Origin: Reticulitermes lucifugus | Lineage: Eukaryota; Arthropoda; Insecta; Blattodea; Rhinotermitidae | NCBI GenBank assembly: GCA_026260175.1 | Contig: JAKCWW010003049.1 | Coordinates: 10,252 to 51,127, forward strand | DNA length: 40,876 bases | Direction: 5' to 3' | In this document: piece after piece, positions 23,101 to 35,100 of the stretch | How the letters are laid out: each line of letters begins with the position of its first letter | Numbering within the stretch: the stretch's first letter is position 1 | Made by a program: the position numbers and the translations under genes | Notes under the pieces: generated by a model | The model's input: only the letters and a program-made list of their open reading frames with translations | Database searches by the model: none | What the model was told of the DNA's origin: nothing

Positions 23101-26100
23101 TGCCACCAGGACGCCAGTGCCCTCATGGGATTAATTGGGCTTAATTATTTATGTGCTTTCTGTTCTTTAGCCATGTCAACAGTATTTTGTTTTAATTTAA
23201 AGCTTTATTTTCCGTCTTGGTTTGGTACATCGAGACACATCTGACAATTTGCAAATCGTACCTTACACCAATTTCCTAATACATTTACACGCTACTTGCG
23301 ATCTATATGAAAATACAAATTACCAGGAAGAGTGTCAGTAGTGAAAATTAGTAGAAACCCCCATAAAAACACTACCATCCCAGACTCCCTAGTTATAGCA
23401 GAGCATGTTTTATCCTCTTATGTGTATATCGCTTATACAACGCTTGAAGATCCTGGCGGGAGTAGTTGCAAATGTCTCGGATCAGTGGGTTTGGATGATA
23501 CTTGCACTGGTCGTAAAACCGCGACGCTAGATGATGTGCCCAGGTTTTGATGGAGATCATGCCTAGCGAGTCCTGTAGGACGGTGATGGGCGTATTCCGA
23601 GGAGAATCCGAGATAACCCGGAGAAATTTGTTCTGCACTGTTTGAAGCGTTTGTATGTTAGTTTCACTAGTAGAGCACCAAACTGGGGCCCCGTAGGGGA
23701 GCACTGAACGGATGGACACCAAGTAGAGCAAAAGTTTCGTAGTCCTGGAAAGTGTCGAATCCCTGGCCATCAGGGGAGAAAGGTTTACCAGGGCGCCAAG
23801 CGCTGCTTGAGGTGTCCAGCGGACGTGGGACGTGAAAGTCAGAGAGGGTGTTAAATGGAGGCCAAAATATTCAACTTCCTGTGACCATGGTATCTCTTGG
23901 ACGTCCTCTCGTATGCAGAGTGGAGCGGGTGGCATCGGGCGTCGTTTGGTAAAGAGGATGACTTCCGTTTTGAAGGCGTTGACCCGTAGTCGCCAGCGGG
24001 CAAAATACTGTTGGAGCAGCTGCACTGCTATGCTGAGCCGACGGACGATTGTAAGCACGCGCCAGGACTGCGTTAGGAGTGCTGTATCGTCAGCATAAAG
24101 AGCCAGGTGTATATTGGGAATACGCGGGATATCAGCGATGAATATCGTAAACAGAAGCGGTGAAAGGGCCGCTCCTTGCGGTAGCCCGGCGCGTTGAGCT
24201 CGATAGGAGGAGGGCGTGCCATCGTCTACCACTGTGAACGTTCGGCCGGAGAGGTAAGAGTTGAGAAAGGCAATTAGATATGCGGGGAATTGTATACCGC
24301 CACCGTTTCAAGTCGGGATGTTCGCGGAAGGATGGTAATCATGGCGGATGCACTGTTTTACAAGCAGCAATACTCCACCTATAAACTGATTCCTATCAGT
24401 CCTATACGACTTATACCCCGGCACAGAGAATCTACGCTTTGGAGTGAGTTTCGTCTCACAGATAGCTGCTTTGTCAACATTGTTGAGGGATAGGAAGTAT
24501 AGTAATTCTGTTTTTCTCTTTAACACGGAATTGGCATTCCATTGCATGAGTCTGAGATTTCTGTTTATGGTGCGGGAGCGAAGTATCCCAGTAAGGTGTC
24601 CACCAGAAGTAGGGTCTTATCCATCGGTGAATTAGCCGTCTGAAGCCGAGTTGCCAGCAATCGCATTTCTGCTCCTATCCGGTGCAGATTGAGTGTTGAT
24701 AGGATCGATTTGAGGGAGTCCATCAACGAGGGTAAAGGGAGATTTTAATGCTGGGTGGGGGGTTTGGACGCTACTTGGGCCCACGTAGGGGAGTGTCTGT
24801 GAGCCATGGGGGACATCCGGAGAGGTGGAAACTGCGATGCAGCAAAAGTTTTTAGCAGATGGCTTAATGACCGCTCATCACTCTCAAACACATACGTAAC
24901 GCACAACTCCACACAGTTAGCTAATGAGTTAACATCACTGAAACAACAAGGATGGTTACGCTCGACATAAAGGATCTATATGTCAATATTCCTATAGCAG
25001 AAACTACACAAATCATGAAAACCCAACTCAATAAAAACAAGATAAACAAAGATACGATAGCGCAAGCCGCTCTAATGCTTGACACGATCCTGAGACAAAA
25101 CTACCTAAAGTTCAACAATAAATTCTTTCAACCACACAAGGGCGTTGCCATGGGCTCTCCAATTTCTGGCCTAGTTGCCGAAATTTTCCTGCAACATCAC
25201 AAACTATTGAAGAGCATTATAGACATTAAAAAGATAATATTCTATAACAGATATGTAGACGACGTGATAATAATCTATGACGAACGTCTTACTAACAGCA
25301 ATGAAATCCTAAATTACATGGACAACATACATCCCGAACTCCACTTCAAAGCTACAGACGAGGAAAATAATAATATGAGTTTCTTAGATTTACTTATAAC
25401 CAAGGAAAACAATAGACTTTCTATCAATATATACCGCAAACCCACCGCCACAGACACCACTATTCATTACAGATCCAACCACCCCATGCAGTATAAACTA
25501 GCAGCATACCGTTTTATGTTCAACAGACTATACTCCCTTCCACTATCACAGGACCACAAAAACCAAGAAATCAACACCATCGTTCATATAGCGAAACAGA
25601 ACGGATATCCCATCAAACTGATAGAACACCTGAACACCAAAATCCGTAACAAAAAGAAAGAGCCCAAAAATGACCTGCATACACAAGATACTAAGAAATG
25701 GAACATCTTTGGCTACTACAGCCACAATATCAGAAAATTCACTAACATATTCAGGAACACACCCCTACAAATTACATACCTTGCATATAATACTATAAAA
25801 AGTGTAATCAACCCTCATATACAAACACATGATGAATACACCAACAGTGGTATTTATAGTCTCAGATGTAATACATGCCACACATATTATATAGGTCAAA
25901 CTGGACTAGCCTAAGGGACAGGTTCTCTGAACATCAAAGATACATCAAGTCTAATGACCCCAAATCAGCCTACGCCCTCCATATTCTTAATAATCATCAT
26001 GAGTACAATACAATACAGAATACCATGCAATTAATTAAACCATGTAAAAAGGGTTGGTATATGAACATCGCCGAGAGCTTCTACATACAGTTATATCACC

Positions 26101-29100
26101 AGCAACATTTACTAGTGCCGGAACAGAGTCCTGCGCATGCGAACCCTCTTTACAGATTCATTCAGCCCCTTCTCCCCTCCTCCACCCACCTTCATAACTA
26201 ACACACACACCTTGACAGTGCCTACTCAACCACGACGCGTACACTACACGTTTCGTTTACTCAAGAACGAAAACCCACGTTGGAAGGTAGGTCATTCATT
26301 ATCTACAAAATTATATCTTATAACCCGTTAATATCTATTTTGGACTACGCTAATTTCCTTTCCCTATTATTACAGTACTACAATACCAGGCTCCTCTGGT
26401 GAACATGCACTCATAAGCATCCGCATATTCTCCTACACATCTAACATGACGCCCAGGAATCTACGTAGCGACCTAAAACTCAAAAAGGACGAAATGTGTC
26501 TACACAAACATAAGTGAAACAGGTGGCTATATACGCAAATATTTACGTTTCTGCAGCAACTAATGTACACTACAAACAATAATGAGTGTGTAAAAGACAC
26601 AGTGCATAATCTATAGGAAGTGCTTTTTTTAAAAAACATATTTGTTCACGGAGTGATAAAGTAAGGTTGGTGAGATAAGACGTTGACCATATACCTCTAC
26701 AGAGGATTAACATATGTACGTGTTTTGAGAACAAGCAGTTGTGACCCCCCTGAGGATGGCTCATTAATGAGCCGAAACATGTTGGGGCTTTTTATCAAAC
26801 ATTCTGAGAATATTTTAGTGTTTTTATAACAAGTGCATTTAGTTGGTGAAAAACATTGTCTAAGCTGTACAGTACTATGGGTGGAATTCTGATCTTACGG
26901 GTTGAGAGAGTCGGCAGTCTCAATTTCTGAGTCACTGTCCGACAAAACTGTAAAATAGTTGGGGGATTCAAACGACGTCCCCGCCTCGCCCTCAATTTGG
27001 CCTTTACCGCGTTTGCGTTTTGGTCCTTGGTCAGGTCGGCCCTCGGAGGGCAAAGGTCCCTTTAAACTCATGGCACTTCACTACACTGCCTGTTCCTAGG
27101 ATTTTGCCCCGGCGGACAATCCCTCGATTGATGCCGGTGCAAGGAAACACTACACTTCGCAACCACTATCACTCGTCGATCAGAGCGCACAACAACACGT
27201 CCTACCTGTTCCACTGCTACCGACGAACTCCGTCAACAGTATAATTTCACCATGAATAAAGAGCACTGTGCAATGCAACATCTTGAGGAAGGCAGTCCGA
27301 TACTCTTTGTTCTGCACAGTGGAGTACAGCATGCCACTCTTCTTGCTGTAGCTATGATTGTGCTACAAATTATTTGGGCAGTCAAAGCAGTGCGAGATCA
27401 AAGCACTAAGCTCCTCTGAAAGGTAGGAAACTCTTTACCATTCCACAGAGTGTGATGTCCCGGAATATTTTATTGTTAAGGTGCTGAGATATGTAGAACA
27501 TGATAATTAAAAATTGTTTTAAGAGAATAATTTAACTGCCTATTTCCAACATAAATGCATTATACATTTGAACTGTGTATAAGTACAACTCAGTTGATTA
27601 GAGTCATAGGGAAGTTACCAATAGCTCAGTCAAATTCCCATAAAATTATGGAATTTACAGTTTCCTTACCATGTTAGCACAGGTCAATCACTATTACCTA
27701 TTGTGAAACAGACAAATCCATTCCATACTATCATATCCTGCATCGTTAATGATGATTTTAATACTGTCTGTCCATCTATATCTGCATCTCAAAATGACTG
27801 GGCAATGTTTAATGTGTTCAGGTAAAAAGGAAGTACGAAATGATATCATTGCTTCTTTGAATGGACCAGCGTAATGATGGGGAAGGTAGAATTCCTTCAG
27901 TGGAGAAAGTCACTGTCTGCACCCTCAATCACTTTTGGTACCTCCGTGACAATAGTCGGATGTCTTATTGCTATTCTGCTGTGTTGAGCGGGTCGCCTTA
28001 TTTAGTGAAAGCTTAATGATGTGTGGTGCTGTGGCAGAACGTGAGGTACTGCCCTATATAATACTTAGTATAGTGCCTTACTGAAGTGAGACCCCATCCA
28101 CTGACAACAGCGCTCTTGCTACAAAGTATTCCATCTTCATCTAAGGTAATTGCTCTTGCACCTCTGCTGGAGTTAAATGGCGGGTCCACCTGAAATATAC
28201 ATTTAAGAGTCAATATATTTCCAATGGTACCAAATTACGGATTGTATTTTTAAATACGGTATTTTCCTTTGGTTATTTGGCATTACAGTTACATATTCAT
28301 TGTACATATTTAGTGCATGGTTGGGTGTTGTTTTTAATTGTATTTTTTAAAACTTAATGGGCAGAAAGTAATCATTTTAAATTTTAATAACTGTTTTAGG
28401 TTTTGTTCCTAGTGACAGGGAAAGTTCATCATTGTATGTGAATTTGCAGGTAAGTTGTACTTCGAACTCAGACATGTTTAGAGTCGAGGTTTTCTGAACT
28501 CTTAAAATATGAAATAATTTGCTTTGTCGATTTAAACCTACACATAAGAAAGCAGAAAGCGAACATGTGCAGTGACATTTGGCTAAGCAGTTTTTTACAG
28601 TCTTTTGACTATTTTGTGTGTATTTCTGTGCATTAGTATTCTCTGTTACGGACGTTGAACTTTGAACATCTGCTTTCCATATGAGAGCAAAGTCGTCATT
28701 TGAGGTCTTCGCTCTTCTAAGTTGTTAAGCAGCGTGTTTGGTAGTTATTTAACAACGTTTCGAGACTGCCTGTCGGTCCCATCTTCAAGGGTCAAGTAGT
28801 TCTCGCAGTTTTACAATTATGAGCATTAAAACTGACTTGCTTTAAAAGTTATATATCAACAAGTTTTCAAACTAAATTAAGTTGCAGACCAACTGATGCA
28901 CACTAAAACCACTTTTTATGTAGCTTTATTATTAANNNNNNNNNNNNNNNNNNNNNNNNNNNNNNNNNNNNNNNNNNNNNNNNNNNNNNNNNNNNNNNNN
29001 NNNNNNNNNNNNNNNNNNNNNNNNNNNNNNNNNNNNNNNNNNNNNNNNNNNNNNNNNNNNNNNNNNNNNNNNNNNNNNNNNNNNNNNNNNNNNNNNNNNN

Positions 29101-32100
29101 NNNNNNNNNNNNNNNNNNNNNTAGGGGTACAATTTTAACAATTTTAATAATAAAGCTACATAAAAAGTGGTTTTAGTGTGCATCTGTTGGTCTATAACTT
29201 AATTTAATATGACGAAGATGTACGGTGTCAACAGTGTGAAAAGTTTTCAAACATTTGTGATAATTTTACTTATTTTTCTGCTTTATAATTTAGTCATAAT
29301 TTATAACTATTCACATATAAATTTTACACACACACACACATTTTGTACTGTAGTTTAAAATACATTCACTGTGAACTGCCTTTACAATAAATATAGCACC
29401 TAAGGTTTCCGGACTGCGTCGACGAGACACTGTACGCTTACATTGACCACTGGACATTGTCTTCTTCAAAGTAGGCCCCTTCTGACTTTATTCAACGCAA
29501 TCAGCTTTTCGGCTAATGCTGTTTGAACGTCTGGAATTTCCTTTTTGTTATCGCGTGTTTCACTGTCGGAGATTGTTTCTGAAATTTAGGGACATCCTGG
29601 AAACCACGCCCTCGTATCTGCGATTCCCCCATTTGAATTGAGAAAGCTACTAAAAGAAATGTGTTGTCCACATGGCACTGTCAGCAAAGCTGTCTCCAGC
29701 ATTTCATGTCTTCCCAATGCAACTTTCCGGATTAAGAAGCAGAAGTCACCGCAGAATTATTGCGCTCAAAAATAAAAACCGTTGAGAAAAAGAGCAGTTA
29801 GTTATGGCTGCAAAACTCACTAGACTGGCCCAAAGATGTCGACAATACGACAGGTACTGGCATAAAGTTGTGCTACTCATCGTTCTCCATCCTAGCGAAG
29901 AGATCGGGAACTTTTGGATAGCCTTTGCTAAGTGTGCAATTTTAAGTGAATACTTACTGAGGAACATGCAGAAAAATACGTTATGTTGTCCTCAAGATAT
30001 ATATCTGTATAATTAGGCATTATTGCTTGAAAGTTCAGTAGGCAGTTAATATTAGAAAAACACATAAACTTAGGAATAGCTTAAATCTGCATTCAGAATA
30101 TGAGGTGTGCACTGACATTACAAGAAATTCGTGGCATGGAAGAGTGTGAGATAAAGCTAATTAAAAAGGTAAGTGTATGACAAGAGTGCATTGTACACAG
30201 GAATATATTTGTACAGTACATAATATGAATACAGACCTTCAGAACGGCGATATCATAGTCATATGTTTTGTTTTTGTATTTTTCATGGTAGTGACTTTCT
30301 GTCACATTGTGAATCTGGCCTTCCTTCGTCCTATATGTAGATCCAGATCTCACATACAACACAGTTCGGCTGTGGACATCAAAATCTTGTACATTATATT
30401 ATGCTTGAAGTTAAAGAAACATAATATTTAAAATTCTCTAGAAAGTAGGCCTAAATGTATTGAAATTTGAAATATAATGCAGCATGTATACATGCGTCAG
30501 AATGTTTCTAATTGTGTTGGTATATTTTTATGCGGAACTTTATTTCACACTAAAAGCTAATTCACACATTGAGGACTGTTCTCATGCTGTGCACAGACCG
30601 TAAGCCAGCCGTGTCTTGTCTCGCTAACTGCCAGTACAGCACTGTGCTCCTAGCGTGCTCCGCCTTGTCACGTTTCTGGCATTTAACTAAGTGCAGGTCA
30701 GTCCTTCTTGAGAAGCTAAATATTGCGTATCGAGTCAAGAATTTCCCTACATTTTATGGAACCCGAAGGCTCATTACTGTGTTCACATAAGCCTGGTACT
30801 TATTCGTATTCAGAGCCAGATTGAACCTATCAAGTTCTTCCAAGCTTGTTTCTTTAATATCCATCTTATTGTTTTCTTCCATCTACAACTACATATTCCA
30901 AGCGGTGTCTGTTTCAGCTTACGCCACCAAAACACCGCATGTATTGTCTTCTCCTCCATGCATGCCGCTTACCCCGTTCGTCTCCTGGTCCTTCATTTGA
31001 TCACACATATAATATTTCGTGAGCAGTATAAACCATGAAGTTAAACACACTGCAGTATTCTCCAGCCTCTTTTTACTTCCTCCCTGTTAACTTCCTCAGC
31101 ATTCTTTTCTCTACAAGCCTCAACCTATTCCTTCCTTAGTGTGAAAGACCAACTTTCACTCCCATCCTAAACACAGGCAAAATTATATTTCTCCCTATCT
31201 CCATCTGTACGTTTTTAGATAACAAAATAGAAGACAAAAGGTTATAGACCGAAATGTAGGTGGCACACACGTATTTTACAATTTCAACCCTAAAATATGA
31301 GATCAAGCAAATTTAGAACTCTGTACTGCGAAGGGCACTCTGAGCTGTTGATTTGCTAAGAATGTTTCGTTATTCTCACTGAAAAATATAGGAGATTGTG
31401 TGGCCGAATTCAACTAAGTTCCGAAAAAACAAGTCAATTAACCTTCGCTGCTTGTATCTTGCACAGCTATTTAAGAAATAATCCCAGCCTGGAAGACTTC
31501 GTGATTTAAAGCGAAGATGCTACATCACAGTCACAATACGTCACGACATTTAGGCGTTTGGGAGGAAAGGCAAATCAAGGAGCCACAATTGTAAGGAAAA
31601 TGCCGGTGTTACTTTAAAAATGTTGGGTCAAATCTTGGCAAGTGGAAGCTGTGAGATGAGGGAAAAGAGCCTAACACTATCTGTGATTTCAGGCTTCCAC
31701 CATGATATTGATGAGATCTGCGTTCTCCTGGGATATTAGGCAGCGTCGAGTGGTAATTATTTACCGACGTTTCGGGCAACCTATCGGTCCCATCTTCAGT
31801 TACCCTTGAAGATAAACCTATAGGTTGTCCCGAAACGTCGGTAAAGAATTACCACTCGACGCTGCGTAATATGCCAGAACAGCACAGATCTCAGCCTAAA
31901 ACTAATTTTATTAATAAAGAAAACAGTTTTGTCATGAAATTCCACGGCTGTGTTCTTCGAAAAATTGTCTTTGACAAAATTGTTATCGTAGTCTACGTTC
32001 TGTAAGTTCTGCAAACACTGCGCTCTTGCGCCAAAATAATCAGTTCCACTTTACTCTAAATAAACTTAATTTAGTTTGTCGGACTGCAGCTACACTTTTA

Positions 32101-35100
32101 CTTCTGACTGGTAAACATTTGGAAACAACCTTCGTGAAAAATCGCGTGGTAGACGAGAGTTATATATATAAAGAGAGCCATGGATCGTCCATGGGCCGGG
32201 ATCTCTCAGTCGGTATAGCGACTCGCTACGGGCTGGACGGTCCGGGGATCGAATCCCGGTGGGACGAGATTTTCAGCACCCGTCCAGATCGGCCCTGGGG
32301 CCTACACAGCCTCCTATACAATGGGTACCGTGTCATTCCTGGGGGTAAAGCGGCCGAGGCGTGGAGTTGACCACTCACCCCCATCTAGAGCCGAGGTTAA
32401 AGAAAGTATAAAGCTCTGTCTCTACTCCCCCTCTGGGCCTTCATGGCTCGTTCTAGGGAGGACTTTACCATGGATCGTCCGCAGACCGCCTACAGGCCAC
32501 CGTATTTCAGTTCACACGTACAGGACCGTGCGCCGACGATGTTGTACTGTGTCGGACCGTGGACTTGAGAAGTCGCTTCCAAAGCTCTCCTTGCCAACGC
32601 GGCCGGAGCACGTTAGGAGTCCGGTCCTATGCGTGTGTGGATGAAAGACCATTTCCTTATGTAATTCAAGCCGGAACGACAATATATAGATTTCTAGCGA
32701 CATGACACGGGCGGTGCACAGTTGAGGCACGTTAGGAGCACGGTCCTGTATGTGTGAATTAGCCTTAAGGCCTCCTACCCACGAACGTCTTTCAATGCCC
32801 ACACCCTCTGTCTGACAACAGCTCTTTACACAAGCGGCGCTGCTGCCTGTAAGTTTAGTTTTGTTTCCATCTGTAGACGAAATGGATGTCGAGGAAGAAG
32901 TCCTTACTGTTGCGCCATTGGACAAGGGAATTTATTGAAGAAACATAACCGTTACTGAGTTTACAATTTTCTTTGTGCAAGACTGGAAACAAATGAGTTT
33001 TCCGAAACAGCTGTTGCCAGCCCTAAGTCATTAATATATAAATGTGAATGGATAGGTATCTTGTTTTCTCCGGTTTAATGGACTTTAATCTGCTCTGTCT
33101 CTGTGTAGCGCAAAATTACATTCGGTTTGCTGACTAATGTCCAGGGGTATTTATTTCAATGTCACAAAAATAAAATATTCAGACAATGCGTGCGAACATT
33201 TTTACTTTAACACAGTAGGAGAAAAGATCTACAGCAGTAGGACAAGCATCAACCGACCACTAACAGGAGAGAATAAGAGAGGGAGAGGAAGATGTGTAGA
33301 TTGGTGATTATAGAGTGTGGACTGAGACTGCGAAGGGTGAGGAACGGACATGTGAAGAGTAATGAGTAAGTGAGCAGAGTGTCTGAGTATTATTATTATT
33401 TTATTTCAGTTTTCACATCTGCATATCCTAGTTTTATCTGATATATTTCGTTGAAGTAATGTGAATAAACTTACTTCGTGTTTGTTTCGTGACGGGTTAA
33501 AATTTTGTTTTCTATTCCACCCCCACCCTCCCATGTAAATATAAAGAAATGTCTGGTGTTTGCTTTGAAAACAAAATGTATCCCTGTGTATGGAACAAAT
33601 CAAGAGGTGATTCTCTCTATATTTGGAGAAAATTCCGATATAACAAATTCCGACAACAAGCAGAACAACGAGCCGCGCGTGATAATGTCGCTCATGTACA
33701 AAGCACGATTGTTCGCAGTGCCTTTCAAAGAGCAGCGCCGCAGAAAGGAGCGCTGCCAACAACAAGGCCGACACTTGTCCTCACTGCTGGCAGCGTTAGT
33801 GGCGCTGCTATATCGGCAGTGTTCCTCCGTGGAAACTTGTCTATAGAGAATTCTAAAGGGTTTTGACGATGGTATATGATATTCTGAACCACTTGTTTTT
33901 TGGACTTTGTCCATCGTCTTTAGTGTGAATAAAATGTGATGAAATTTAAATTATAAATATATAAAACTCTAAAATTCACAAAGATTTGGAAAAGGGATCT
34001 TCCTCCGTCGTCAGGTGATGCCTATTCAGTTAAATCCAATTGAAAAAGCTAGTCTCAATCACCGGACAGTTCAGACAGTTGAATTACAGCTATAAGACTG
34101 CCTGATGTCAGAATGTGTCTATGGAGGATAACAAATACGTAAGCATTAGAAAATTATTGCAAACTGTAACAAACAAATTCAAGATAGAAAGGAAGGCAAC
34201 CATTCTTTGCATCAATCAAATGCTCGTAAACAATGTGCGATGTAGAGGGGTAGAAATTATTAGTGATGTGATATTGTTTGTAGATTGATGAACTGCTTGC
34301 TGATGATGGGGATCCAAATGGGAGAGATGTCCAAACTGGTTTGGCTAATTGGGTTTTTCAAACATGCCATATGTGCCGATTCCTTGTATTTTCTGTATCT
34401 ATTGTTGTTTACTATTTCCAAAATTTCGGCTTCATCCCATTCTAATTTATGTCCTTCTTCAAATGCATGTTGTACTAATTTTGATTTTTCTAAGTAACCC
34501 TCCTTTAGATTATGTTTATGCTCCCTTAGACGAACAGTTAGAGGTCTGCTTGTTTCTCCTATATATCTTCTCCCGCATTCGCAAGGAATGCTGTAAACAA
34601 AATGTTGTTATTGTATTGTGTTTACAGCATTCCCATTTGGATCCCCATCATCAGCAAGCAGTTCATCAATCTACAAACAATATCACATCACTAATAATTT
34701 CTACCCCTCTACATCGCACATTGTTTACGAGCATTTGATTGATGCAAAGAATGGTTGCCTTCCTTTCTATCTTGAATTTGTTTGTTACAGTTTGCAATAA
34801 TTTTCTAATGCTTATGTATTTGTTATCTTCCATAGACACTTTCTGACATCAGGCAGTCCTATAGCTGTAATTCCACTGTCTGAGCTGTCCGGTGATTGAG
34901 ACTAGCTCTTTCAATTGGGCCCAACTAAATGGGCATCACCTGAAGACGGAGGAAGTTCCCTAATCCGAAACGTTGTGAATTTTAGAGTTCTATATATTTA
35001 TATTTTACATTTTATATCACATTTTATTCACATTAAATACGATGGACAAAGTCCAAAAAACAAATGGCTCAGAATGTCCATAGAGAGTTATGAATGTTGA

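Larger units (their letters stand above)
24845..26790 (+). mobile_element. Penelope-like element (RT plus GIY-YIG), frameshifted
   Basis: Plus-strand PLE: a decayed RT N-terminus (24868-24951, [15 protein letters not shown] in another frame), the RT core 24952-25914, a GIY-YIG endonuclease 25840-26201, a 3' UTR, and a terminal hammerhead-like motif at 26744-26789. It lies inside the ORF1 of a minus-strand Jockey-like LINE, so it inserted later. 5'-truncated and frameshifted, hence not autonomous. Confidence 0.85.
23330..27250 (-). mobile_element. Jockey-like LINE, internally deleted and interrupted by a PLE
   Basis: Read on the minus strand: a GC-rich 5' part (27250-27072), the ORF1 start at 27071 ([40 protein letters not shown]) to a stop at 26895, then the Penelope-like insertion (about 26790-24845), then an ORF1 C-terminal part ending at 24565. 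ORF2 follows with an endonuclease start at 24547-24308 ([20 protein letters not shown]), fused after a large deletion to the RT C-terminal half (24300-23393). Confidence 0.75.

Noticed and set aside
28896-29183. Open frames of mostly unknown residues
   Set aside because: They read through the 186-N gap and are artefacts; both begin with the same codons because of the inverted repeat.
32026-32925. Three open frames of 107-137 codons
   Set aside because: They lie in the GC-rich SINE and MITE and their flanks; GC-rich repeats give long chance frames.
33406-33914. Four overlapping open frames of 104-122 codons on both strands
   Set aside because: No domain recognised; the GC-rich block is shared with gene B intron 3, where the frames are broken, so no conserved protein is supported.
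34349-34738. 129-codon plus-strand frame
   Set aside because: Antisense to the PLE GIY-YIG domain and running into its inverted arm.
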